Part shown: in pieces, positions 7,653 to 14,372 of the stretch | Position numbering within the stretch: position 1 is the first letter of the stretch | Layout of the letters: every line of letters begins with the position of its first letter | Assembly: GCA_002306815.1 (NCBI GenBank) | Contig: DBTA01000019.1 | Coordinates: 89,784-107,385, forward strand | Reading direction: 5' to 3' | DNA from: Dehalococcoidia bacterium UBA1328 | GTDB taxonomy: Bacteria > Chloroflexota > Dehalococcoidia > Lucifugimonadales > Lucifugimonadaceae | DNA: 17,602 nucleotides | Made by a program: the position numbers and the translations under genes | The notes under the pieces: model-generated | Seen by the model: the letters and a program-made list of their open reading frames with translations, nothing else | Database searches by the model: none | Told to the model about the DNA's origin: nothing

Positions 7653-8840
7653 CTACTCAGTCCACTGCTTACCGCGCATCGCGACGGCAACAGGGTCGAC
7701 TCGCGCTCCCAGACCCGGCCCATCAGGCAGCTCTAGATATCCGTCCTTGATGATTTCGTATGGCTCAAGCACTTCGTGTCGCCAGTAGGCTTCGTAAACT
7801 GCGTGTTCAAGAGGAATCTTGTTGCCAAATGCGGCGGTTGCGTGCGCTGATGCCAGCAGAGATAGTGGGCCCGATGGACAGTGCATCGATACTGATGCCT
7901 CCCAACGAGCTTCGAGTTCTCGCCCGATCAAATAGGCTTCCACCGGACCACCACAGAACTTCACGTCGGGCATCACGACATCGAGAACGTCTTCTTCCAT
8001 AAGCTTCGTGAAGAGACCGACGCCATAACCCATTTCGGCACCTGCCATACGGATTTGTGCTTTGTCTCGAACAATCCGAAGCTCGTCAGCCATTTCGATC
8101 GGGTCAACAGGTTCTTCGAACCAACCGACGCCTGCTTCTCTGAGTTCAGGCTCAAGTGCTAACGCTGATTCGAGGTCAAATCGAGAGTGACAGTCGACCA
8201 GAAGTTCTCTATCTGGGCCAATAACCGCTTTTGCGGCGCGAATTCGGTCGAGACCAATCTCAGCTTCCCTTGGGAGTCCTGAATTGCTGAACGGTGCTCG
8301 ACATTCGTCGAACGGAGCGCATTTGGCGGTTGTAAACCCAGCGTCCATCGCTCGCTGCGCCATTTCGGCAAAACCGTCAGGTGAACGATCACTCGGTCCA
8401 TCAAACGTTGGCTTTAGTGCCCTGTTGATGTTCGAGTAGAGCTGAACTTTGCGATCAGCCTTACCGGGATGATCGTAGAGTTCTCGCAGGTAGTCGACCA
8501 TCGGAAGCTGAAGAATCTGGGCAAGAGCATCCGCAATAGCGCATCGAAGTCCACTAACTGCAGTTGCCAGAGGAATATTGTTCTCAATCTGTTCAACTGT
8601 GATGTTGTTGAGCTTGATCACATCCGAATCATCGGTCAGTTTTTGACCGCGCAGCTTGTTCGCCAAGCGCGCCACTATCGGAGCAATCGACTGTTTCACC
8701 TGTGTATCGGTGATTTCGCCCTGACCAGTAATTTCGCTGCTGTCGCCAAGAGAAAAATGAACCCATGTTGTCTCAGGTCGCGCTTCTATCGAATTGAAGG
8801 TCAACCCTGTGGGCGTAAACCACTCACCTGCTATTGGCAA
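7653..8840 (-). CDS. Enolase-superfamily enzyme, mandelate racemase subgroup (second paralogue)
   Basis: Cytosolic Mg2+-dependent enolase-superfamily enzyme, 395 residues. Metal ligands are D216 (in LLVDCHSRFD), the EEP Glu at 242/243 and E269 (in MAGAEMGYG). H218 follows the first Asp by two residues. D292 (VMPDVKFCGGP) and H320 (SMHCPSGPLS) form the strand 6/7 dyad, and K173 lies at the end of strand 2 (TTAKCAP). It is clearly diverged from the other two paralogues: it has AGAE where they have TGE or MGE, and HCPSGP where the first has HNPNGP. A dehydratase or racemase for an acid sugar or alpha-hydroxy acid is likely. The start is a TTG at 8840, preceded by a purine-rich AAGGAAAAAACGGAAA stretch; no in-frame ATG fits better. 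It follows the MocA gene by 91 bp on the same strand and probably shares its transcript. Confidence 0.85.
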   Translation of the reverse strand: MPIAGEWFTPTGLTFNSIEARPETTWVHFSLGDSSEITGQGEITDTQVKQSIAPIVARLANKLRGQKLTDDSDVIKLNNITVEQIENNIPLATAVSGLRCAIADALAQILQLPMVDYLRELYDHPGKADRKVQLYSNINRALKPTFDGPSDRSPDGFAEMAQRAMDAGFTTAKCAPFDECRAPFSNSGLPREAEIGLDRIRAAKAVIGPDRELLVDCHSRFDLESALALEPELREAGVGWFEEPVDPIEMADELRIVRDKAQIRMAGAEMGYGVGLFTKLMEEDVLDVVMPDVKFCGGPVEAYLIGRELEARWEASVSMHCPSGPLSLLASAHATAAFGNKIPLEHAVYEAYWRHEVLEPYEIIKDGYLELPDGPGLGARVDPVAVAMRGKQWTE

Positions 8841-8931
8841 TTTCCGTTTTTTCCTTTTTCTCTTATCCCCTAAACACGTAGCCCAAGCGCAATTGACTGG
8901 AACAACAATCCATCATCCTGAGCCCGAGGGT

Positions 8932-10104
8932 TTATCGGTTGGGGTTCTTTCGGTACTGGGCGTACTTGTGGTCGTTGATGAACTCGTCAATGACGATCTT
9001 CTCACCGTCCAGGTCATTCGAAATGTTCGCAGCGAGTACAGATGCGAGCGAATTGATTGATGAATTGAAAGAGTTCAATCGCTTCGAGGGATCATTCTCT
9101 GAAATAGATTCAGCAAACGACTGGCTAATTCCACGAGTGCTATCACGACCCATCGCGCTATAGTGCGGCCCTGGCGAAACTACTTTGCGAACATCTGCGA
9201 GTGTAGGGTTCTCAGCAGGCGGCCAGTCGCCCTCAAACGTGTAGTCGACAAAATCGTCTTCAAGCTTGATAGTGCCGTGAGTGTGAATAATGTAGTCGAA
9301 TCGACCGTTGTAATAAGAACGCGCTGGCTTAGTGAACAACAGATTGGCAACTCCGCCCTTCTTCATGCCGTAGGTCACGGTGTAGGCGATTGGGTTGTCA
9401 CCTTCGGTATCGTGCAGCTCCGCAGGACGATCTGTGTAAGTGGCTCGCACCCACTCGACGTCATCGTCCGACCAGTACCGCATGATGTCGGTTTGATGAA
9501 TTCCTGCTTCAACGATTGAAGTACCAGACCACGCACGGTTGGCGGTCCAAACTCGGTTTGACGGGCCGCCTTGTTCTTCAGTTCGAGTGTGTTTAACGCC
9601 GTGACCCTCAACCGCACCTTCTGCAATCATGGTCATGGCAGCGACCCACTTGTCGCTCAGATAGTTGTGGATGTCGATATAGCCGCGGTCGTGACGCATC
9701 TGGAATCCGACCGTGCTTGGAACGCCAGCTTTCGTAATTGCTGCATCCTGAGAAATGATGTCCTCGAGGTAAAGCGACTGAGGTTTCTCGGCGAAAATTG
9801 CGATCTCTCGTTCGGCAGCTCGTTCGATTTCGCCTTTGTGCTGGTTGGGTGGAATCACGAACCAGATTGCATCGACCAATCCAGATTCGATCATGGCGTC
9901 GGCTGAGTCGAACATCGTGATGTTGGCGGACGAATAGCCTTCTACGAACCGGTTAATCTTGCTGTCCTCAAGATTTTCCGGGTATGGATCCGCAAGCGCC
10001 GCCAGTTGAACTATTTCGTCGGACTGCATTTCCACTAGTGACTGAACGTGTTGAAGTCCACGCTGTCCAACACCAACTAATCCAACTCGCAGAGATCCTG
10101 CCAT
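8932..10104 (-). CDS. Gfo/Idh/MocA-family NAD(P)-dependent oxidoreductase
   Basis: Cytosolic dehydrogenase, 390 residues. An N-terminal Rossmann fold contains G11-V-G13-Q-R-G16 in VGLVGVGQRG and an acidic end of strand 2 (ALADPYPE). The family motif EKP is at 106-108 (IFAEKPQS). The C-terminal substrate domain has EAGIHQTDIMRY (199-210), where H203 corresponds to the catalytic His of the family. Such enzymes oxidise sugars, inositols or other polyols; the substrate is unknown. The ATG at 10104 has AAGGA about 10 nt upstream. It is the first gene of a minus-strand unit with the second enolase-superfamily gene, which suggests successive steps on one carbohydrate-derived acid (inference). It is divergent from the third enolase-superfamily gene across a 210-bp intergenic region. 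Confidence 0.9.
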   Translation of the reverse strand: MAGSLRVGLVGVGQRGLQHVQSLVEMQSDEIVQLAALADPYPENLEDSKINRFVEGYSSANITMFDSADAMIESGLVDAIWFVIPPNQHKGEIERAAEREIAIFAEKPQSLYLEDIISQDAAITKAGVPSTVGFQMRHDRGYIDIHNYLSDKWVAAMTMIAEGAVEGHGVKHTRTEEQGGPSNRVWTANRAWSGTSIVEAGIHQTDIMRYWSDDDVEWVRATYTDRPAELHDTEGDNPIAYTVTYGMKKGGVANLLFTKPARSYYNGRFDYIIHTHGTIKLEDDFVDYTFEGDWPPAENPTLADVRKVVSPGPHYSAMGRDSTRGISQSFAESISENDPSKRLNSFNSSINSLASVLAANISNDLDGEKIVIDEFINDHKYAQYRKNPNR

Positions 10105-10225
10105 GAGTGTTCATTCCTTGTAGCCAAATATGAAGATGAAGCCCACTCGCTCACGTTGATCAGCGAAGTTCGAGTCGTCCACGAAAAATGCCCCGAAATC
10201 TTACACCTGAGATCAGTCACAAGGT

Positions 10226-10243
10226 TGCCGAGAAATCTCGGCA
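10226..10243. promoter_or_regulatory. 18-bp palindrome, candidate operator
   Basis: TGCCGAGA-AA-TCTCGGCA is a perfect 8+8 bp inverted repeat with a 2-bp centre. It lies in the divergent intergenic region, 72 bp before the enolase-superfamily ATG at 10315 and 122 bp before the MocA ATG at 10104. Size and shape fit an operator for a dimeric regulator such as LacI or GntR types, but no regulator gene is present in the window. It is not followed by a T-tract, so a terminator is unlikely. Confidence 0.5.
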
Positions 10244-10303
10244 TTGCGCTTGCCGATTACGGTCCGTAGGTGTTCAATGCGCCGAGTTCCAACAAGACCG
10301 TCC

Positions 10304-10307
10304 GGAG
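10304..10307 (+). promoter_or_regulatory. Ribosome binding site deciding the start of the third enolase-superfamily gene
   Basis: GGAG lies 7 nt before the ATG at 10315. It favours this ATG over an in-frame GTG at 10270, which would add 15 unconserved residues. Confidence 0.65.
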
Positions 10308-10314
10308 CGGACAT

Positions 10315-11484
10315 ATGAAAGTCACAACAATAACTACGCTATCAGCAGCGCGGTTCAACTACGTAAAAATTGAAACCGATGAAGGATTGACCGGAGTTGG
10401 GGAGCTACATCCAGCATCGGGTACAGGAGGCACGCCGTTCGTGCCTCGTGCTGCAGTCGAGTATTGTGCTGAGTACCTGTTAGGCAAAGATCCTCTTCAG
10501 ATCGAGCGCCACTGGCAACACATGTTTCGACGCCAGCTTTTTAGGGGCGGTTCCGACATGATGGCAGCAATGGGCGCGATCGATATCGCCTTGTGGGACA
10601 TCAAGGGCAAAGAGGCAGGAAAACCGGTTTACGAACTTCTTGGAGGCCCAACCCGAGAAAAGGTTCGGCTTTACACACATCTAGGTGGCAACACGCCCGA
10701 AGCACTCGCTGAAGAGGCTCAAGTAAGGGTCGAAGAGGGGTTTACGGCGCTGCGCGTATATCCGTTTGGAGATTTTGGAAACTCAGATTTCGAAGAAGGA
10801 CTCGGACTCGAAACAATGAGTTACACGGGAATGCAGCGCAACGCGGTTGAGCGAATTTCCGCTGTAAGAGAGGCTGCCGGGCCTGATATCGACATCATGA
10901 TCGACGTGGTGAACCGGCTTACACCAGCTGAAGCGATCGGTTTGGGCAGAGCGTTAGATTCATTTAATCTGTATTTCTACGAAGATCCCATCGAGCCAGA
11001 AAACATGGAACAGTGGGGGTGGGTTGCAGAACAGCAGCCGATACCTCTGGCAATGGGCGAACGTCTTTACACCGTCTACCAGTTCCAGGATCTTTTGGAC
11101 CACAAGGGTGCCGCGTTCGTTCGCCCGGATCTTTCTCTTGCAGGTGGAATAACGAATGTCAAGAAAATCGCCGCAATTGCAGAGGCAAACTATGTTGGAG
11201 TCGTACCTCACAACCCTCTCAGTTGTGTTCTTACCGCTGCATGTGTTCAGTTAGACGCTGCTGTGCACAATATTGCCGTTCAGGAGTACCCACACGACGA
11301 TGACAGCGGAGTGAAAGCTGAGCTGGTAAAAGAACCCCTCAAGCGTGTTGGCGGCTATCTTGAAGTGCCTACAACGCCAGGAATTGGTGTGGAGCTAAAC
11401 GAAGAATCGTTCAAACACCATCCACCCGTTCCATACGCACGCCCAGCACTAATCAACTACGACGGCTCTCTGAGGGATTATTAA
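10315..11484 (+). CDS. Enolase-superfamily enzyme, mandelate racemase subgroup (third paralogue, altered active site)
   Basis: Cytosolic enolase-superfamily enzyme, 389 residues from the ATG at 10315. Metal ligands are D197 (in IMIDVVNRL), E223 (in YFYEDPIEPEN) and E249 (in AMGERLY). The strand 6/7 dyad is D272 (VRPDLSLAGG) and H299 (VVPHNPLSC). The residue two after the first metal Asp is V199 instead of the His seen in the other two paralogues. Strand 2 ends in LRVYPF instead of a Lys-containing motif, so one general acid/base is missing and the chemistry or substrate should differ. EDP replaces the usual EEP. The N-terminal capping domain (VYELLGG at about 105-111) is normal. It may have its own promoter in the divergent region and is followed by a 454-bp gap. 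Confidence 0.87.
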   Translation: MKVTTITTLSAARFNYVKIETDEGLTGVGELHPASGTGGTPFVPRAAVEYCAEYLLGKDPLQIERHWQHMFRRQLFRGGSDMMAAMGAIDIALWDIKGKEAGKPVYELLGGPTREKVRLYTHLGGNTPEALAEEAQVRVEEGFTALRVYPFGDFGNSDFEEGLGLETMSYTGMQRNAVERISAVREAAGPDIDIMIDVVNRLTPAEAIGLGRALDSFNLYFYEDPIEPENMEQWGWVAEQQPIPLAMGERLYTVYQFQDLLDHKGAAFVRPDLSLAGGITNVKKIAAIAEANYVGVVPHNPLSCVLTAACVQLDAAVHNIAVQEYPHDDDSGVKAELVKEPLKRVGGYLEVPTTPGIGVELNEESFKHHPPVPYARPALINYDGSLRDY

Positions 11485-11572
11485 CCGTACGAATCACCTC
11501 ATGGTTTGAAGTAAGTCTTTTTGAGCTCAATGTTGATTTCCCTAGCGCAGCGTCAGCCGAAAGAGGGTTATG

Positions 11573-11659
11573 GGGATTTGTCGCGCATGATGTTCGATCA
11601 CCAAGCAACATTCTCTTTCATACATTGAACGAGCGCGACCCACTCTCTAACTAAATCCC
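11573..11659 (+). ncRNA. Possible structured RNA or leader hairpin
   Basis: GGGATTTGTCGCGC (11573-11586) can pair with GCGCGAC (11633-11639) and then AAATCCC (11653-11659), giving 14 base pairs interrupted by a 13-nt bulge on one side. Inside, GTTC (11592-11595) can pair with GAAC (11627-11630). Immediately downstream, AACG, TCCC and ATC (about 11676-11691) can pair with GAT, GGGA and CGTT (about 11720-11735) around a CACC/GGTG hairpin, so the fold may extend to about 11735. No known riboswitch or housekeeping RNA motif is recognised. The pairing was found by eye and has no covariation support. Confidence 0.25.
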
Positions 11660-11846
11660 TGTGAGGATGCGAGAACGTCAATCCCAATCGACCCATCACC
11701 GCCTAAGGTGCCTTCGGCAGGATCGGGACGTTGATGTGGGTGACGAGATACAGTTTCAACCAGAGGCGTTGATCCGAATTAGGCCAACCTTCGCGCTCTC
11801 TCAGGGAACACCCTCTGTGAACTCGGTTATTGGCTGCATGTTCGGC

Positions 11847-11871
11847 TTGACCTCGATTTTCATCGGGGTGA
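11847..11871. repeat. Palindromic repeat, copy 1 (imperfect)
   Basis: This 25-bp element differs at only three positions from 14217-14241, the core of the perfect palindrome in the later intergenic gap. Both read TTGACC, then CGAT, then TTCATCGGGGT. This copy is imperfect: one arm has a G-T mismatch and the outer pair is broken. It ends 68 bp before the amidohydrolase ATG. A shared operator for both transcription units, or two members of a small palindromic repeat family, would each explain it. Confidence 0.55.
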
Positions 11872-11886
11872 CACTTGCCGGCCGTA

Positions 11887-11904
11887 TTCGAATATTGATT
11901 CGAA
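11887..11904. promoter_or_regulatory. Inverted repeat before the amidohydrolase, candidate operator
   Basis: TTCGAAT (11887-11893) and ATTCGAA (11898-11904) are perfect inverted copies separated by 4 bp. They are directly followed by CATAAT (11905-11910), a plausible -10 element 29 bp before the ATG at 11940. No matching -35 is seen, so binding by an activator or repressor at this site is only a suggestion. Confidence 0.35.
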
Positions 11905-11939
11905 CATAATCCACCTACGACAAGTCCATTCCAAACAAA

Positions 11940-13160
11940 ATGCGCATAGAACCTAATTCCTACGATCTTGTTATCACTGGCGGTCGAGTGATCGACACCG
12001 CCAATTCAATCGACTCGCAACTGGATGTTGCGATTTCTGACGGCAAAATTGCCGCAGTGGAAACAGGTATAGAGGTATGCACATCAAAGCGAGTCATAGA
12101 CGCTGCTGGTCACATCGTCACTCCCGGTCTGATCGACCTTCACACCCACGCAGCGGGAGGCATTCGTAAGCCGACAAACGACGATTTCATGGTTGAGCCT
12201 GACGCAGCTGGAGTTAGTGCAGGCGTGACGACGGTACTAGACGCAGGTTCCGTTGGGGCATTGAATTCCGGTGGACTAGTTAACTTCCTTGCCCCGCACG
12301 CAAAAACTCGGCTTCTCGCCCTTCTCAATATAGGAAAAATGGGTGTCGCTAACTTGCCAGAAGTGAAATCAATCGACGACATTGATGAAGCCGCTTCAAT
12401 TGAGGTGATTCAATCGGCACCAGGCATCATCAAAGGCATCAAGGCTCGAATGGTCACACCGGGGATTCAAGCGCTCGGAAACGACATGCCACGCACAGCG
12501 AAGCGAATCACTAACGAAGCAGGGGGATTTGTAATGGTCCACGTTGGGGACATTGCAGGTCAAAACCCAATTGCGGCTGACCTCACGCCAGAACTTCTCA
12601 CTGGCATCCTTGGCGAAGGCGATGTCGTAACCCACACGCTAAGTGGGGCAGTCGGGGCTTTGCTGGCAGACAGGTCGCTAATCTCACAGGCACAAGAAGC
12701 CCGTAATTCCGGCGTTTACTTCGATGTAGGTGTTGGCGGAGGAAACTTCTCGTTCGAATCAGCGAAAGCAGTTCTCGATCACGGATTCATGCCCGACACA
12801 ATCAGCAGTGACATTACGGCAATGAGTCGTTTTGCCGGACCTGTGTTCTCACTCACTGAATGCATGGGCAAGATCATGTCGCTGGGCGTTTCTTTCGAAG
12901 ATGCGGTTCGGATGACCACGTCTAAGCCAGCCGAGATTCTAGGCCTAACAAACGAGCTCGGTTCGCTGAGTGTTGGGTCAAACGCTGATATCTCGATTAT
13001 CGACCTGATCCAAGGCGATTTCCTGTTCCACGAATCTTCAGGGGCAATTGGCGTAGGTTCGCAAGCTGTTCGACCGGTCACAGCTATTCGGGATGGAGTG
13101 CCTCAACCTCTCGACGTCGGACCACGCCCGTGGGGTTGGCTTCCAACTCAGAAAGGATAG
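11940..13160 (+). CDS. Amidohydrolase/deacetylase-family metallohydrolase (COG3964-like)
   Basis: Cytosolic binuclear-metal amidohydrolase, 406 residues, of the dihydroorotase-like COG3964 group. Metal-site residues are H68 and H70 (LIDLHTHAAGG), K168 (GIKARM, probable carbamylated bridging Lys), H201 (VMVHVGD), H232 (VTHTLSG) and D291 (ISSDIT, catalytic Asp). The small N- and C-terminal beta parts (LVITGGRVIDT; GSNADISIID) are typical. Members of this group are often misannotated as dihydroorotases; the characterised Atu3266 hydrolyses acetyl-(R)-mandelate and related alpha-acyl carboxylates, so an N- or O-acyl acid is the best substrate guess. The ATG at 11940 lacks a clear ribosome binding site. 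The next gene starts 5 bp after its stop, so the two are almost certainly co-transcribed. Confidence 0.87.
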   Translation: MRIEPNSYDLVITGGRVIDTANSIDSQLDVAISDGKIAAVETGIEVCTSKRVIDAAGHIVTPGLIDLHTHAAGGIRKPTNDDFMVEPDAAGVSAGVTTVLDAGSVGALNSGGLVNFLAPHAKTRLLALLNIGKMGVANLPEVKSIDDIDEAASIEVIQSAPGIIKGIKARMVTPGIQALGNDMPRTAKRITNEAGGFVMVHVGDIAGQNPIAADLTPELLTGILGEGDVVTHTLSGAVGALLADRSLISQAQEARNSGVYFDVGVGGGNFSFESAKAVLDHGFMPDTISSDITAMSRFAGPVFSLTECMGKIMSLGVSFEDAVRMTTSKPAEILGLTNELGSLSVGSNADISIIDLIQGDFLFHESSGAIGVGSQAVRPVTAIRDGVPQPLDVGPRPWGWLPTQKG

Positions 13161-13165
13161 CTCAA

Positions 13166-14194
13166 ATGACGATTTCTCTGGAACATGTCCACAAAAAGCT
13201 GGAAGAGCTACCTCGTTTCAAGCTGTCACATCTGAACACCCCGCTCGAGCCGCTTGACCGATTTCGTCAGTCGCTATTCGACGAAGGTGTTTCAGTCCCG
13301 AATCGAATACTTGTGAAACGTGACGACGTCACAGGTCTGGCATTTGGCGGCAATAAGGGACGCCATTTCGAGTTCGAGATTGGCCATATTCTCGATGAGG
13401 GTTACGACACGGTAATCAACATCAACCACTACCACTCGAATCAGGCTCGATTTATCGCTGCCGGTTGTGCCAAGGCGGGGCTAAAATACCACATTGTTTC
13501 GACCGACCTCGTAACTGCTCCGCTCACCGGGAACTTACTCTTGTGCAAGTTGATGGGTGCAGTCATTCATCGCTCTCCCCCCGAATACGGTAGCAAAATA
13601 GCGGGAAGGATTTTTCAGGACGAAACGGAAGCTGGACGAAAGCCATACATCCTTCCTGACGATCCGTTTGCCGATCTCATGGGCATGATCGGGTTCCTCG
13701 AAACCGGAACCGAGCTCGAAGTTCAGTTGGAAGAGGCGGACGTTGATGAGCCGGTTCGGTTCTGGGGACTTACGGGGCGTTCAATTGCAGGACTACGTTT
13801 ATACGGCAAGAACCGTGGGATCGACTGGCGAGCAACGGCGATTCAATACTCTACCGGTGAGGTAAGCGACTTTCAAAGGGTTACTGTAGAGCGATCGAAG
13901 CGAGTTGCCGAGATGTTCGATCTGAATGAATCGCTGGATGCTGACGACCTGCAAGTTTTGTCCGCCTATAGGGGGCCTGGATACGGTGAGCCCGATGAAG
14001 GCGTAATCGAAGCAATTCGAATGGTTGGCAAAGCCGAAGGGCTCATTCTCGACCCGAACTACACGGGTAAATCTATGTCGGGCTTAATTGGCGAACTGCG
14101 CGAAGGTCGAATCGATCCTAAAGAAACCATAGTCTTCATACACTCCGGAGGACTTCCTCAACTATTCGCACACGCCGACAAATTTGTCGATTAA
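13166..14194 (+). CDS. Fold-type II PLP enzyme, D-cysteine desulfhydrase/ACC deaminase family (paralogue 1)
   Basis: PLP-dependent lyase or deaminase, 342 residues. K64 in LAFGGNKGRHFEFE is the expected Schiff-base lysine. HYHSNQARFIAAG (88-100, S91) corresponds to the QSNHxR segment that contacts the substrate carboxylate. LDPNYTGKSMSGLI (295-308) and FIHSGGLPQLFA (324-335) are conserved family landmarks. The loop that normally binds the PLP phosphate reads GLTGRSIAGL (201-210) instead of the usual GSGGTxAGL, and the second copy downstream shares the GRS. Relatives make pyruvate or 2-oxobutyrate plus ammonia from D-cysteine, ACC or cysteate; the substrate is unknown. The start at 13166 is set by AAAGGA about 8 nt upstream and by the 5-bp gap to the amidohydrolase; the frame also opens at a GTG at 13130 inside that gene. 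Confidence 0.87.
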   Translation: MTISLEHVHKKLEELPRFKLSHLNTPLEPLDRFRQSLFDEGVSVPNRILVKRDDVTGLAFGGNKGRHFEFEIGHILDEGYDTVININHYHSNQARFIAAGCAKAGLKYHIVSTDLVTAPLTGNLLLCKLMGAVIHRSPPEYGSKIAGRIFQDETEAGRKPYILPDDPFADLMGMIGFLETGTELEVQLEEADVDEPVRFWGLTGRSIAGLRLYGKNRGIDWRATAIQYSTGEVSDFQRVTVERSKRVAEMFDLNESLDADDLQVLSAYRGPGYGEPDEGVIEAIRMVGKAEGLILDPNYTGKSMSGLIGELREGRIDPKETIVFIHSGGLPQLFAHADKFVD

Positions 14195-14212
14195 CGCCGG
14201 TTGTATTAGCTA

Positions 14213-14246
14213 GCGATTGACCCCGATGTTCATCGGGGTCAATCGC
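14213..14246. repeat. Perfect 16-bp inverted repeat (palindromic repeat, copy 2)
   Basis: The arm at 14213-14228 and the arm at 14231-14246 are perfect reverse complements with a TT centre; the core is CCCCGATG-TT-CATCGGGG. It lies 18 bp after the first PLP gene and 126 bp before the second. There is no T-run directly after it on either strand, so it is not a standard intrinsic terminator. The core 14217-14241 is nearly the same as 11847-11871. It could be an operator, an RNA processing or stability hairpin, or a REP-like element. Confidence 0.7.
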
Positions 14247-14372
14247 CCTTGGAGAAGATTTTGAGCTTGCTAAACGGGATATTTTTACTTACACAATGGA
14301 CAGAATAACTTTGATCCCACCTGAACTCGAACTATCGGATCCTTCGTGGTCTGAACTACAATCCTGAACAAT

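Larger units (their letters stand above)
11485..11939 (+). other. Intergenic region without a convincing gene
   Basis: No protein-coding frame here shows family similarity. An 82-codon frame at 11661-11909 exists but has no recognisable motif or ribosome binding site and runs through two palindromes. The stretch holds a possible long RNA hairpin (11573-11659), a palindrome shared with 14217-14241 (11847-11871) and an inverted repeat near the amidohydrolase start (11887-11904). Promoters for the downstream operon are expected here, but I could only see a possible -10 (CATAAT at 11905-11910) without a matching -35. Confidence 0.5.

Noticed and set aside
11661..11909. 82-codon plus-strand frame in the gap before the amidohydrolase
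   Set aside because: It has no family motif and no ribosome binding site, its composition is odd (Arg/Gln-rich, then a short hydrophobic end), and it runs through two palindromes that look regulatory.
11940..13160. Dihydroorotase (pyrC)
   Set aside because: The metal site fits the superfamily, but the sequence pattern is that of the COG3964 group, which is commonly misnamed dihydroorotase, and no pyrimidine genes are nearby.
14213..14246. Intrinsic terminator after the first PLP gene
   Set aside because: The hairpin is strong, but neither strand has a T-run directly after it, and a similar palindrome occurs upstream of another gene, so a repeat or operator call is safer.
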